A stretch of 64,000 nt of DNA. Source: Siccibacter turicensis LMG 23730 (GTDB lineage: Bacteria; Pseudomonadota; Gammaproteobacteria; Enterobacterales; Enterobacteriaceae). The position numbers and the translations under genes are program-made. Where the stretch lies: the NCBI RefSeq assembly GCF_000463155.2, contig NZ_AWFZ01000042.1:423557-487556 (forward strand), in the 5' to 3' direction. Positions 46,015 through 55,347 of this stretch are shown here, piece by piece (position 1 is the stretch's first letter; every line of letters begins with the position of its first letter). The notes beneath the pieces were generated by a model that searched no databases, was not told the origin of the DNA, and saw only the letters and a list, made by a program, of their open reading frames with translations.

Positions 46015-46512
46015 ATGCAGATCAAAACCATTCAGGACTTGTTCGTACATTTACTTTCCGACACGTACAGCGCCGAAAAACAGCTGACCAAAGCGCTGCC
46101 AAAACTGGCACGCGCCGCGTCTGAACCGAAGCTGAGCGAGGCGTTTAAAATGCACCTCGAAGAAACCCAGGGCCAGATCGAGCGCATCGACAAAGTGGTC
46201 GACAGCGTGCCCGAACTGAAGCTGCGCCGCATTAAGTGCGTGGCAATGGAAGGGCTGGTTGAAGAGGGTGCAGAAGTTATTGAAGAAGTCGAAAAAGGTC
46301 CGGTGCGTGATGCAGGACTGATCGCTGCGGCGCAGAAGGTTGAGCACTATGAGATTGCCGCATACGGTACCCTGGTAACCCTCGCGAAACAGCTGGGCTA
46401 CAAAGATGCTGAAAAACTGCTGGCGGAAACCCTGGCAGAAGAGAAAGAAACCGACGGTAAACTGACGCTCATTGCGGAGTCCGGCGTGAACAAAAAGGCC
46501 AGCGCGGCCTGA
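46015..46512 (+). CDS. yciF: YciF-like ferritin-fold stress protein (DUF892)
   Basis: 165 residues, close to E. coli YciF: MxIKTIQDLFVHLLSDTYSAEKQLTKALPKLARAA, HLEETQGQIERID, KCVAMEGLVEEGAEVIEE, AAAQKVEHYEIAAYGTL and AETLAEEKETDGKL. Four-helix bundle with Glu/His residues (E..HLEE..E, E...HYE, EE.) in the positions of a di-iron site. In E. coli yciF sits in the RpoS-dependent yciGFE operon near trp; here a single gene sits between trg and ydcI, so this is either a relocated copy or a paralog. ACGGAGATAAG is the ribosome site. Confidence 0.9.
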   Translation: MQIKTIQDLFVHLLSDTYSAEKQLTKALPKLARAASEPKLSEAFKMHLEETQGQIERIDKVVDSVPELKLRRIKCVAMEGLVEEGAEVIEEVEKGPVRDAGLIAAAQKVEHYEIAAYGTLVTLAKQLGYKDAEKLLAETLAEEKETDGKLTLIAESGVNKKASAA

Positions 46513-46537
46513 TTGTCAGGTTTCAGGAACGTGAACG

Positions 46538-46561
46538 ACGCCCGGCTCTGCCGGGCGTTTT
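46538..46561. terminator. Terminator between yciF and ydcI
   Basis: ACGCCCGGC-TCT-GCCGGGCGT followed by TTTT; serves yciF, and can stop transcription from ydcI less well. Confidence 0.88.
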
Positions 46562-46564
46562 CAT

Positions 46565-47488
46565 TTATGCGGGCACCGATTTTCGGATCTGATTGAGCAG
46601 CGCCTGCGCGCTGGGTGACAACGTCACATCCGAGCGGGTCAGAATGCCGATTGGCTCCCCCGCGCCAAGCGTCGGCACCGGCAGGGCCACCAGCACACCC
46701 TGTTTTAAATCCTCTTTTACCGCGCCGGATGGCACAAACCACACGTAGTCAAAATCCACCGTAAGCTGCCGCGACAGCGACGCCGAGAGCGTTTCCACGC
46801 AGGTTGGCGCCAGCTTGCACCCCTGGCTCTCCAGCAGCGCTTCGGCGTTCTCCCGCGGCACCGTGCCCTGAGGCGAGACCACCGCAGGCCACTCCATCAC
46901 CCGGCTCAGGGTAATGTTGTCATTGAACAGCGGATGGTCAGGGCGAACCACCAGCTTCAGCGACTCGAGAAACAGCAGCTCATAGTTGAGGCCGGTCATC
47001 AGGTCCGGGTCCGACATGCGTCCGATGCCCACGTCGATCTCCCCGGTTTTCAGCCCAGCCAGCAGCATGTGGTTATTCATGGTGGCGACCTGCAGCTTGA
47101 TGTCGCTGTGCTGCTTGTGGAAGTGACCGATAACCGTGGGCAGGACGCCAAGCGCGGCGGTGGGCAGCGCCCCGACGCGCACCACGTCAAGCTCCTTGTC
47201 TTCCTTACGATTGAGCGCCTGGCCGGCGTGGTTCAGGGCATCAAGCACCTTCACCGCGTGGGTGAGAAACTGCTCGCCCATCACGGTCAGCTTTGCACCC
47301 AGCCGGCCGCGGTCAAACAGGCGCACGCCGGTCAGCTGTTCCAGTTCGTTAAGCGTTTTAGACAGGGCGGGCTGACTGAGGTTGAGGGTCTCCGCCGCAC
47401 GCCCAAGGGTTCCTTGCTGGGCGACGGCGACAAAAGTATGCAGGTGGCGCAAACGAATGCGCTGACTAAAGAGGCCATTTTTTTCCAT
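46565..47488 (-). CDS. ydcI: LysR-family regulator YdcI
   Basis: 307 residues, the E. coli length; N-terminus almost identical (MEKNGLFSQRIRLRHLHTFVAVAQQGTLGRAAETLNLSQPALSKTLNELEQLTG), carrying the winged helix-turn-helix. The C-terminal effector domain is of the PBP type 2 fold. YdcI is a broadly conserved regulator reported to bind its own promoter and to affect acid-stress and other genes in E. coli and Salmonella. Divergent from ydcJ across a 267-bp spacer containing a large nested palindrome. Confidence 0.95.
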   Translation of the reverse strand: MEKNGLFSQRIRLRHLHTFVAVAQQGTLGRAAETLNLSQPALSKTLNELEQLTGVRLFDRGRLGAKLTVMGEQFLTHAVKVLDALNHAGQALNRKEDKELDVVRVGALPTAALGVLPTVIGHFHKQHSDIKLQVATMNNHMLLAGLKTGEIDVGIGRMSDPDLMTGLNYELLFLESLKLVVRPDHPLFNDNITLSRVMEWPAVVSPQGTVPRENAEALLESQGCKLAPTCVETLSASLSRQLTVDFDYVWFVPSGAVKEDLKQGVLVALPVPTLGAGEPIGILTRSDVTLSPSAQALLNQIRKSVPA

Positions 47489-47527
47489 AACCGATGTTTA
47501 AAGCAGTGCGGGGCGGGTGACAAGATA

Positions 47528-47573
47528 ACTTGTTTAATTTTGATAACTTGCTAGCAAATTAAAATTAACAAGT
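47528..47573. promoter_or_regulatory. Nested palindrome in the ydcI-ydcJ spacer, likely YdcI operator
   Basis: Outer arms ACTTGTTTAATTTT (47528-47541) and AAAATTAACAAGT (47561-47573) are inverted with a one-base deletion. In the centre lies a perfect 10-bp palindrome TTGCTAGCAA (47548-47557). It begins 40 bp before the ydcI start codon. LysR regulators bind dyads in the spacer to a divergent gene, so autoregulation by YdcI is the simplest reading. Confidence 0.7.
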
Positions 47574-47755
47574 AGTCAGTATTGATAACAAAAAGTGATT
47601 GTCGATATGATGCAACGTTGAATTTTGAGTGACGTTGTCACCGATGCGGTTAAAAATAACGCCGATTCATCCGGGATCACAGAACGGCAATTATTTGCCC
47701 GGCGCGTCAACGGCTTTTCTACACTCCAGAGAGTGTTACGCAGAGGAAGAGAGAG

Positions 47756-49099
47756 ATGACGAATACCATCACGGCAGATGAAATTCGCGAGCTATTTTCT
47801 CAGGCCATGTCCGGGATGTACCAGCAGGAAGTGCCGCAATATGGCACATTGCTGGAACTGGTGGCTGATGTGAATCTGGCGATTCTGGAGAACAACCCGG
47901 CGCTGCACGAGCAGTTGCTCAACGCCGACGAACTGGCGCGGCTCAACGTGGAACGCCACGGCGCCATCAGGGTGGGCAGCCCAGCGGAGCTGGCGACGCT
48001 CAGGCGCATCTTCAAAGTGATGGGGATGCACCCGGTGGGCTATTACGATCTCTCTCAGGCGGGCGTCCCGGTTCACTCCACCGCGTTCAGGCCGGTGGAG
48101 GATGAGGCGCTGTGCCGCAACCCGTTCCGCGTCTTTACCTCGCTGCTGCGCCTTGAGTTGATTAGCGATGCCGCGCTGCGTAAAAAGGCGGCGGCGATAC
48201 TCGCGAAGCGCGACATCTTCACTCCGCAGCTCTACCGGCTGCTGGATCGTTACGACGACAACCAGGGGTTCACGCCGGATGAGGCGCAGCGTTTCGTTAC
48301 CGAAGCGCTTGAAACCTTTCGCTGGCATCGCCACGCCACCGTGGACGCCGACACCTACCAGGCGCTGCATGACGAGCACCGGCTGATCGCAGATGTGGTC
48401 TGCTTCAAAGGCTGCCACATTAATCACCTGACGCCGCGCACCCTGGATATCGATCGCGTGCAGGCCCTGATGCCGGAGTACGGCATCGCGCCGAAAGCCA
48501 TCATCGAAGGGCCGCCGCGCCGCGAGCTGCCGATCCTTTTGCGCCAGACCAGCTTTAAAGCGCTGGAGGAGCCGATTCTGTTCGCCGGGGAGCATCAGGG
48601 CACCCATACGGCGCGCTTCGGCGAAATCGAGCAGCGCGGCATGGCGTTAACGCCAAAGGGACGGGCGCTGTATGACCGTCTACTGAGCGAAGCCGGGACC
48701 GGTAAAGACAACCTCACGCATCAGCATCACCTGCACCAGGTGTTCAGCGCCTTTCCGGATAGCGAGATGCTGCTGCGCCGTCAGGGGCTGGCCTACTTCC
48801 GCTACCGCCTGACGCCGGTGGGCGAGGTGCACCGGCACGCCATCTCACCGGGGGATGACCCGCAGATGCTGATCGAACGCGGCTGGATCACCGCCCAGCC
48901 CATCATCTACGAAGACTTTCTTCCGGTGAGCGCGGCGGGGATTTTTCAGTCAAACCTCGGGGACGAGGCACAGGGCCAGCGGCACGGCAACGCCAGCCGC
49001 GAAGCGTTCGAGCAGGCGCTGGGCTGCCCGGTGCTGGACGAGTTTACGCTCTATCAGCAGGCGGAGGATCGCAGCAAGCGCCGTTGCGGTTTCCTCTGA
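47756..49099 (+). CDS. ydcJ: YdcJ, DUF1338 (HglS-type 2-oxoadipate dioxygenase/decarboxylase family)
   Basis: 447 residues, the E. coli length, high identity throughout (MTNTITADEIRELFSQAMSGMYQQEVPQYGTLLELVADVN). Metal ligands of the VOC-like fold are visible as His in LNVERHGAIRVG, His in CHINHLTPRTLDID and Glu in the later AAGIFQSNLG region. Characterised relatives convert 2-oxoadipate to D-2-hydroxyglutarate in lysine degradation. In the enterobacteria the physiological role is not established. GAGGAAGAGAG is the ribosome site. Confidence 0.93.
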   Translation: MTNTITADEIRELFSQAMSGMYQQEVPQYGTLLELVADVNLAILENNPALHEQLLNADELARLNVERHGAIRVGSPAELATLRRIFKVMGMHPVGYYDLSQAGVPVHSTAFRPVEDEALCRNPFRVFTSLLRLELISDAALRKKAAAILAKRDIFTPQLYRLLDRYDDNQGFTPDEAQRFVTEALETFRWHRHATVDADTYQALHDEHRLIADVVCFKGCHINHLTPRTLDIDRVQALMPEYGIAPKAIIEGPPRRELPILLRQTSFKALEEPILFAGEHQGTHTARFGEIEQRGMALTPKGRALYDRLLSEAGTGKDNLTHQHHLHQVFSAFPDSEMLLRRQGLAYFRYRLTPVGEVHRHAISPGDDPQMLIERGWITAQPIIYEDFLPVSAAGIFQSNLGDEAQGQRHGNASREAFEQALGCPVLDEFTLYQQAEDRSKRRCGFL

Positions 49100-49139
49100 A
49101 TTCGCCAGAATAAGAGGGTGTGTCCAATAAGGAAGCGGT

Positions 49140-50651
49140 ATGAACACGCCTGAAACCCTCATCATTCAACTGCCCCAGGGACGGCTGCGCGGAGCCCTGG
49201 AAAATAACATTCACTGCTGGCGCGGCATCCCCTACGCCGCGCCGCCGGTCGGCGAGCGCCGCTGGCGAGCCCCCGAACCGGTAACGGCGTGGGAGGGCGT
49301 GCGCGACGCCACCCGCAACGGCGCCGCCTGCTGGCAAAACGCAACCCTGTGCGAGGAGATTGCCGGGGGCGATCCCGGTGCGTTCTCCGAAGACTGCCTG
49401 TGGCTCAACGTCTGGGCACCCAAAGAGCGTACCGCACCGCTGCCGGTGATGGTCTGGCTGCACGGCGGCGGGTTTACCCTCGGCTCGGCCGGGCTTCCTC
49501 CCTACGACGGCGCACGCCTCGCGGCGCGCGGCGTGGTGCTGGTTTCGGTGAACTACCGCCTCGGTCATCTCGGCTTTTTCGCCCACCCGGCGCTGGATCA
49601 GGAAAATCCTGACGGCCCGGTGCACAACTTTGCGCTGCTCGACCAGATTGCCGCGCTGCGCTGGGTGCAGCAGCATATCGAAGCCTTTGGCGGTGACGCC
49701 AGCAACGTGACGCTGTTCGGCGAGTCGGCCGGGGCGCGCAGCGTGCTGTCGTTGCTGTGCTCTCCGCTGGCCGCCGGGCTGTTTCATAAAGCGATAGTGC
49801 AAAGCGGCTACACGCTGCCGGATGTGCCGCGCCAGCGCGCGCTGCACCAGGGCGAGGCCGTTGCCGCCCATCTGGGACTGGAAAACGCCACCGCGGCGCA
49901 GCTGCGGGCGTTGCCCGGCGACGCATTCTGGGCGCTGGAGAAACCGTTCAACCTGCACCCCACGCCGATATCCGGTGACGCCGTGCTCCCCGAGCCGATG
50001 CTCGACACGCTGCTGCACGCCCGTCAGTACCCGGTGCCGGTGATGATCGGCAGCAACAGCGATGAGGCCAGCGTGCTCGGGCTGTTTGGCGTCGATTTCG
50101 CCGCGCAGATGACCCGGCTGCGCCGCGAGCGCCGGATGGGGATGGGGCTGATCCGGCTGCTCTATCCCGGTCTTAAAGGCGACGGGCCGCTGGGGCGCGA
50201 GGTGTGTCGCGACATGGCTTTCACCACCATGGGCTATGTGATGATGCGCGCCCAGCAGCGCCTCAATCAGCCGTGCTGGCGCTACTGGTTCGACTATGTG
50301 CCGCTCGCCGAGCGCAAGCTGTTTCCGCACGGGGCGTGGCACGGCAACGAGGTGCCGTACGTGTTCGACAACCTGACGCTCGCCGAACCGCTGTGCCAGC
50401 ATGTGGATGAACAGGATCTGGCCTTTGCCGGGCAGGTGGCGGACTACTGGGTGCAGTTCGCCCGGGCGGCGAGCGCGCAGACCAGCGTGCTGGATGGCCC
50501 GGTTCGCTGGCCGGCCAGCACCCGCCGCCGCGACCGCCTGCTGCGCATCGGCATTCACCGCGAAGCGGGCTTCCGGGTAGAAAACCGCTTTATGCGCGCC
50601 CGCATGGCGCTTTTCTGCCGGGTGATGTCCCGGCTCGTCACCCTCGACTGA
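49140..50651 (+). CDS. Type-B carboxylesterase (p-nitrobenzyl esterase-like)
   Basis: 503 residues, alpha/beta hydrolase. Oxyanion hole WLHGGGFTLGS, nucleophile Ser196 in FGESAGA, acid in IGSNSDEAS and catalytic His in WHGNEVPYVF; the N-terminal IPYAAPPVGERRWRAP and SEDCLWLNVWAP signatures are typical of the family. No signal peptide, so cytosolic. It is inserted between ydcJ and opgD compared with E. coli. The substrate is unknown. The start codon is preceded by AAGGAAGCGGT. Confidence 0.92.
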   Translation: MNTPETLIIQLPQGRLRGALENNIHCWRGIPYAAPPVGERRWRAPEPVTAWEGVRDATRNGAACWQNATLCEEIAGGDPGAFSEDCLWLNVWAPKERTAPLPVMVWLHGGGFTLGSAGLPPYDGARLAARGVVLVSVNYRLGHLGFFAHPALDQENPDGPVHNFALLDQIAALRWVQQHIEAFGGDASNVTLFGESAGARSVLSLLCSPLAAGLFHKAIVQSGYTLPDVPRQRALHQGEAVAAHLGLENATAAQLRALPGDAFWALEKPFNLHPTPISGDAVLPEPMLDTLLHARQYPVPVMIGSNSDEASVLGLFGVDFAAQMTRLRRERRMGMGLIRLLYPGLKGDGPLGREVCRDMAFTTMGYVMMRAQQRLNQPCWRYWFDYVPLAERKLFPHGAWHGNEVPYVFDNLTLAEPLCQHVDEQDLAFAGQVADYWVQFARAASAQTSVLDGPVRWPASTRRRDRLLRIGIHREAGFRVENRFMRARMALFCRVMSRLVTLD

Positions 50652-50718
50652 CCCGGCCCGCAGACGGAAATATTTTCGCGCTGCGGTGCCGGCGCGCACG
50701 AAACATCGTATTATTCCC

Positions 50719-50749
50719 GCCCTGCATTTATAACCGGCAGGGCTTTTTT
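50719..50749 (+). terminator. Carboxylesterase terminator
   Basis: GCCCTGC-N11-GCAGGGC followed by six Ts. Confidence 0.9.
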
Positions 50750-50820
50750 ACGTTTATTTGCATTGTTTTCGGGACTTTCCGGTGGCGCTGAAAAAAGTCG
50801 CCCGCTTTTACGTCAAGTCA

Positions 50821-50849
50821 TTGGATTTGGCGTAAATGTTGTCTAGAGT
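50821..50849 (+). promoter_or_regulatory. Putative opgD promoter
   Basis: TTGGAT, 17-bp spacer, TAGAGT; about 91 bp before the opgD start codon. Reasonable sigma-70 match, not proven. Confidence 0.5.
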
Positions 50850-50940
50850 GAACGGCTTGCAGTCGTTGCACTCTCTTGCCGTTATGTTCCGCCCCGCGGA
50901 ATATGATTACCACGACAATAAGAAGGACGATTTTACAGGC

Positions 50941-52596
50941 ATGAACCGCAGACGTTTTATTAAAGCCTCAATGGCGCTTGCCGCAGCGTGCGGCACACCG
51001 GCTCTGGCTACGCTCTTTTCACGCGAAGCCTGGGCGCAGGAAGCAGGTATCGCGGATGGTCAGAGCCGTGCCTTTGATTTCTCTGTCCTTCAGTCGATGG
51101 CCCGGGATCTCGCCGGCCAGCCGTGGGGCGGGGCGCCGCGCCCGCTGCCGCAGACGCTGGCTACCCTCACGCCCCAGCAGTACAACAGCATTCAGTACGA
51201 TGCGGCCCACTCGCTGTGGAGCAACATCGAGGGGCGCGAGCTGGACGTGCAGTTCTTCCACGTCGGCATGGGCTTCCGCCGCCGGGTGCGCATGTTCTCG
51301 CTGGACGCCGCCACCCGTCAGGCGCGGGAGATTCACTTCCGCCCGGAGCTGTTCAACTACAACGACGCCGGGGTCGATACCCGTCAGCTTGAGGGCCAGA
51401 GCGACCTGGGCTTCGCCGGATTCCGCGCCTTCAAAGCGCCGGAGCTGGCGCGCCGCGACATCGTCTCTTTCCTCGGGGCCAGCTACTTCCGCGCGGTGGA
51501 TGACACCTATCAGTACGGGCTCTCCGCCCGTGGTCTGGCGGTGGATACCTTCACCGATACTCCGGAAGAGTTCCCGGACTTCACCGCGTTCTGGTTTGAA
51601 ACCCCGAAAGCCGACGACACCACCTTTGTGGTCTATACGCTGCTCGACGGCCCGAGCGTCACCGGCGCGTACAAGTTCACCATTCACTGCGAGCAGGCGC
51701 AGGTGATTATGGAGGTGGAAAACCACCTCTATGCCCGCAAGGACATCAAGCAGGTCGGCATCGCGCCGATGACCAGCATGTTCAGCTGCGGCAACCACGA
51801 GCGCCGGATGTGCGACACCATCCACCCGCAGATCCACGACTCGGATCGCCTCGCCATGTGGCGCGGTAACGGCGAGTGGATCTGCCGTCCGCTGAATAAC
51901 CCGCAGAAACTGCAGTTCAACGCCTTCCAGGATAACAATCCGAAGGGCTTCGGCCTGCTGCAGCTCGACCGCGACTTCGATAACTATCAGGACATCATGG
52001 GCTGGTACAACAAGCGCCCAAGCCTGTGGGTCGAGCCGCGCAACAGCTGGGGCAAAGGGTCGGTCAACCTGATGGAGATCCCGACCACCGGGGAGACGCT
52101 GGATAACATCGTCTGCTTCTGGCAGCCGGAGAAGCCCATCAAGGCGGGGGACACCCTCAACTTCAAGTACCGCCTTTACTGGAGCGCGCAGCCGCCGGTA
52201 CATACGCCACTGGCACGGGTACGCGCCACCCGCAGCGGGATGGGCGGCTTCCCGGAAGGCTGGGCACCGGGTGAACACTACCCGACGACCTGGGCGCGCC
52301 GTTTTGCCATCGACTTCACCGGGCCGGGCCTGAAAGAGGCCGCACCGCGCGGTATCGAGCCGGTGATTACGCTCTCTAACGGTGAAGCGAAGCAGGTGGA
52401 GATCCTCTACGTCGAGCCGTTCGACGGCTACCGTATTCAGTTCGACTGGTATCCGACCAATGACTCGGTCGAACCGGTGGAGATGCGCATGTTCCTGCGC
52501 TGTCAGGGGGAGGCGATCAGCGAAACCTGGCTGTATCAGTATTTCCCACCGGCGCCGGACAAGCGAAACTACGTGGACGACAGACAGATGCGCTAA
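50941..52596 (+). CDS. opgD: Periplasmic glucans biosynthesis protein OpgD
   Basis: 551 residues from ATG 50941, the E. coli length; the longer in-frame start has no support. A twin-arginine signal ([23 protein letters not shown]) shows export by the Tat route. The mature protein has the OpgG/OpgD beta-sandwich signature ([37 protein letters not shown]-like [20 protein letters not shown]). It acts in the periplasm on the backbone structure of osmoregulated periplasmic glucans. A strong terminator follows. Confidence 0.96.
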   Translation: MNRRRFIKASMALAAACGTPALATLFSREAWAQEAGIADGQSRAFDFSVLQSMARDLAGQPWGGAPRPLPQTLATLTPQQYNSIQYDAAHSLWSNIEGRELDVQFFHVGMGFRRRVRMFSLDAATRQAREIHFRPELFNYNDAGVDTRQLEGQSDLGFAGFRAFKAPELARRDIVSFLGASYFRAVDDTYQYGLSARGLAVDTFTDTPEEFPDFTAFWFETPKADDTTFVVYTLLDGPSVTGAYKFTIHCEQAQVIMEVENHLYARKDIKQVGIAPMTSMFSCGNHERRMCDTIHPQIHDSDRLAMWRGNGEWICRPLNNPQKLQFNAFQDNNPKGFGLLQLDRDFDNYQDIMGWYNKRPSLWVEPRNSWGKGSVNLMEIPTTGETLDNIVCFWQPEKPIKAGDTLNFKYRLYWSAQPPVHTPLARVRATRSGMGGFPEGWAPGEHYPTTWARRFAIDFTGPGLKEAAPRGIEPVITLSNGEAKQVEILYVEPFDGYRIQFDWYPTNDSVEPVEMRMFLRCQGEAISETWLYQYFPPAPDKRNYVDDRQMR

Positions 52597-52599
52597 GCA

Positions 52600-52624
52600 A
52601 AACGCCCCTTACGGGGCGTTTTTT
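52600..52624. terminator. opgD terminator
   Basis: AACGCCCC-TTAC-GGGGCGTT plus Ts; overlaps the stop codon of the convergent VOC gene. Confidence 0.93.
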
Positions 52625-53021
52625 ATTCTTTACCGTAATACATCCCTTCCAGCTTCATGCCGTCCGGGTCGAGGAAAAATACCGCGTAGTAATCCTCATA
52701 GTATTCCCCCGCCGGATCGACAATCGGCACGTTGTGATTTTCCAGCCAGGCCTGAAGCTCGTCCACGCCGTCGCGCCCGTCAAGCTGCCAGGCATAGTGG
52801 TGAAATCCCGGATTGCCCTTGCGGTAAGGGTGCTTCATGCCCTGAGCATCGGCCTGGGCGATCCACAGTCGGGTCACGCCGTTGCTCCAGCCGACCATGG
52901 TTTCATCATCCGCCATCAGCTCGAAGCCGAGAAAGGTCAGCAGACCGGAGTAAAACTGGCGGGATACCGCCATGTCGCTGACCGTCAGAACCAGATGATC
53001 GACGCCTTTAACCTGTGCCAT
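52623..53021 (-). CDS. VOC-superfamily (glyoxalase/dioxygenase-fold) protein
   Basis: 132 residues from ATG 53021 (GAGGAAAGCGC upstream). Two beta-alpha-beta-beta-beta modules with metal-type residues His in GVDHLVLTVSD, His in GFHHYAWQL and Glu in DGMKLEGMYYG. This is the pattern of small glyoxalase/fosfomycin-resistance-type proteins, but it lacks the FosA K+ loop. Reaction unknown. It replaces ydcH between opgD and rimL of E. coli. Confidence 0.88.
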   Translation of the reverse strand: MAQVKGVDHLVLTVSDMAVSRQFYSGLLTFLGFELMADDETMVGWSNGVTRLWIAQADAQGMKHPYRKGNPGFHHYAWQLDGRDGVDELQAWLENHNVPIVDPAGEYYEDYYAVFFLDPDGMKLEGMYYGKE

Positions 53022-53100
53022 GCGCTTTCCTCTTTGCGTTGTGGAATAAATAACTATAGTAAACAATGATGTTTCAACCCAACCGACAGAGGATTCCAGG

Positions 53101-53673
53101 ATGCAGGAGATGACGCAGTGGCAGGATGAAACCCTGGTGGTGGATGAGGAGATTGTGCTGCGCTCGGTCCACGAGCGGTACGAAGCGTCGCTCTATGCGC
53201 TGGTGGTGGCCAACCGGGCGTTTCTGCAGCAGGCGATGAACTGGCCGCAGTACGTCATCGGCCCCGAGGAGACGCGCAAAACCCTGCATGGCAACTATCT
53301 GTTGCACCATCGCGGCTACGCCAAAATGTTTCTTATCTTCCACGATGAGACGCTGTGCGGCGTGGTGTCGTTCAATCAGGTCGAGCCGCTGAACAAAACC
53401 GCCTATATCGGCTACTGGCTGGAGGAGGGCGCGCAGGGACGCGGCATTATCAGCCGCTCGATTCAGGCCATCATGCGCCACTATGCCGACAAGGGCGAGG
53501 TGCGCCGCTTTGTCATCAAGTGCATCGTCACTAATGAGGCCAGCAATCGGGTAGCGCAGCGCAACGGCTTCAGCCTGGAAGGGTGCCTGAAGCAGGCGGA
53601 GTACCTCAACGGCGACTACCATGACCAGAACATCTACGGTCGCATCATCGAGGCGGCTCAGAACACCCCGTAG
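53101..53673 (+). CDS. rimL: Ribosomal protein L7/L12 serine acetyltransferase RimL
   Basis: 190 residues; GNAT fold matching E. coli RimL: FLQQAMNWPQYV, ETRKTLHGNYLLHHRGYAKMFLIF, VSFNQVEPLNKTAYIGYWLEEGAQGRGIISRSIQAIM and NEASNRVAQRNGFSLEGCLKQAEYLNGDYHDQNIYGRI. It acetylates the N-terminal serine of L12 to make L7. About 10 residues longer at the N-terminus than E. coli RimL; ATG 53101 is used because AGAGG lies nine bases upstream. Its 3' end overlaps convergent ydcK by 16 bp. Confidence 0.94.
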   Translation: MQEMTQWQDETLVVDEEIVLRSVHERYEASLYALVVANRAFLQQAMNWPQYVIGPEETRKTLHGNYLLHHRGYAKMFLIFHDETLCGVVSFNQVEPLNKTAYIGYWLEEGAQGRGIISRSIQAIMRHYADKGEVRRFVIKCIVTNEASNRVAQRNGFSLEGCLKQAEYLNGDYHDQNIYGRIIEAAQNTP

Positions 53674-54638
53674 AACGGCGTGCGGGTGATACGCTGCGCG
53701 CCACCGATGGCTTTTGGGCCGCGCAGATGCAGCGTTTCCCCGTCGCACCCCTCGACTACCGCCTCATCGCTGAGGGTCACCTGGTGTTCGATCAGCACGT
53801 TGCCGATCACCCGGGCGCTGCCGCACAGGGTGACGCCTTCATCCAGCATAATCGGCCCGCCGGAGAGCACCGCGCTACCGTACACCTCCACCTGATGGCG
53901 CAGCAGGCAGTCGCCCTCAATAACGGCGCTGCCGTGCACTCTGGAGCTGTAGCGCAGCGTCGGGCTCTGGTCTTCGCCGGTACCGGCGCTGATACGCGCC
54001 TGACCATACACCGCCGCGCAGTCGCACACCCAGACGTTGTTGTCGTCATTCCCCAGCAGCAGGGCATCGTCGAACACCTCAGCCCGATGCTCAACGAAGG
54101 CGTGCCTGGCGATGGCCCGGCCATAAATCTGCGCCTGATGCACCACCCGGGAGTGGTCTATCGTCGCCTGGTGATAGATTTGCAGGATCTGCGTCGCATC
54201 GGTGGTCATCCCCTGAGCGGCGTAGACTTCGCTCTGATTTATCACCCGCGCCTCGTCGCGAATTGAGCAGCGGCCGCGCACCGTTGAGTGCTGTACCGTG
54301 GCGCTGCCGGCGATCTCCGCCCCTTCGCTGAGCGTGGCGTTGTCCACCCAGGCATTGTCGGTGATGCGCACGCCGTCCCCGACAGTGCAGGTGCCAGTGA
54401 CGCGCGCGTTGCCGTCGATGTGCGCCCCGGCCAGCACCAGGCTGTTCTCGGCGTAGATCCAGCAGTCGCCGTGCTGGCTCAGGCAGGACTCGTCCGCCAC
54501 CCAGCCGCCGCAGCTTCCGGCAGTCACATCGCTGAAATCGCGCAGGGCGCGAATCTGGTGCATCTCTATCCACTGTTTTTCACCGTTCAGCTCGACGGTG
54601 ACACGCTGCGATACGGGATTCAGTTCATATTTATCCAT
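53658..54638 (-). CDS. ydcK: YdcK, left-handed beta-helix (hexapeptide repeat) protein
   Basis: 326 residues from ATG 54638 (MDKYELNPVSQRVTVE), the E. coli YdcK length. Most of the protein is a run of imperfect hexapeptide-type turns (GAHIDGNARVTGTCTVGDGVRITDN and so on), as in acyltransferase-fold beta-helices, with the conserved HQAQIYGRAIARHAFVEHRAEVFDDA block and the end RITRTPFYGVF. The enzymatic role is unknown. Convergent and overlapping with rimL. Confidence 0.93.
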   Translation of the reverse strand: MDKYELNPVSQRVTVELNGEKQWIEMHQIRALRDFSDVTAGSCGGWVADESCLSQHGDCWIYAENSLVLAGAHIDGNARVTGTCTVGDGVRITDNAWVDNATLSEGAEIAGSATVQHSTVRGRCSIRDEARVINQSEVYAAQGMTTDATQILQIYHQATIDHSRVVHQAQIYGRAIARHAFVEHRAEVFDDALLLGNDDNNVWVCDCAAVYGQARISAGTGEDQSPTLRYSSRVHGSAVIEGDCLLRHQVEVYGSAVLSGGPIMLDEGVTLCGSARVIGNVLIEHQVTLSDEAVVEGCDGETLHLRGPKAIGGAQRITRTPFYGVF

Positions 54639-54756
54639 GGATGCGCTCCGGAGGGCCTGCAATAAAGCTAGCAGAGAATGGGGTTCGTCGGCGTTGCGCG
54701 TGAAGTTGCATTGGTAATACAATTTCCGCCTCGCTCATAGCTGACAGGACAGACAG

Positions 54757-55347
54757 ATGAAACAACGTGATGAAAACTACTTCAGTGAAACCTGGGGCCT
54801 GACGCCGACGCACTCCGAGGTGCTTAACGCGCTGAAGTACGTAAAACCGGGCCGGGCGCTGGATCTGGGCTGCGGTGGCGGGCGTAACACCCTGTGGCTG
54901 GCAAGCCAGGGGTTTGAGGTTACCGCGTGGGATAAACATCCTGGCAGCATTGCGCGCCTGCGCGAGATTGCCGCGGCGGAAGGGCTGAACATTGAGATTG
55001 CCGAGAAAGACCTGAACCACCTGACCTTCGAGGGCGAGTACGACTTTATTCTCTCCACCGTAGTGATGATGTTTCTCGAGCCGCAGGCAATCCCGCGCCT
55101 GATTGGCGATATGCAGCGCGCCACCGTGCCGGGCGGCTACAACCTGATCGTCGCGGCGATGGATACCGAGGATTATCCGAAGCTTGAGATGTTCCCGTTC
55201 GGGTTTAAGGCCGGCGAGCTGCGTGACTACTACGCCGGCTGGGAGTGCGTGAAGTACAACGAGGACGTCGGCGAACTGCACCGCACCGACGCCCAGGGGA
55301 ACCGCATCAAGCAGCGTTTTGCCACCGCGCTTATGCGTAAGGCTTAG
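54757..55347 (+). CDS. tehB: SAM-dependent methyltransferase TehB
   Basis: 196 residues. Motif I is [15 protein letters not shown]; acidic Asp after the second strand in [24 protein letters not shown] is motif IV. It matches E. coli TehB, which confers tellurite resistance when overexpressed by SAM-dependent methylation. The partner tehA, directly upstream in E. coli, is missing; ydcK lies there instead. The 3' end overlaps the convergent PepT-like gene by 17 bp. Confidence 0.94.
   Translation: MKQRDENYFSETWGLTPTHSEVLNALKYVKPGRALDLGCGGGRNTLWLASQGFEVTAWDKHPGSIARLREIAAAEGLNIEIAEKDLNHLTFEGEYDFILSTVVMMFLEPQAIPRLIGDMQRATVPGGYNLIVAAMDTEDYPKLEMFPFGFKAGELRDYYAGWECVKYNEDVGELHRTDAQGNRIKQRFATALMRKA

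Noticed and set aside
49140-50651. Carboxylesterase as the missing FrmB
   Set aside because: It is a large type-B esterase without the small esterase-D pattern of S-formylglutathione hydrolases and is far from frmRA.
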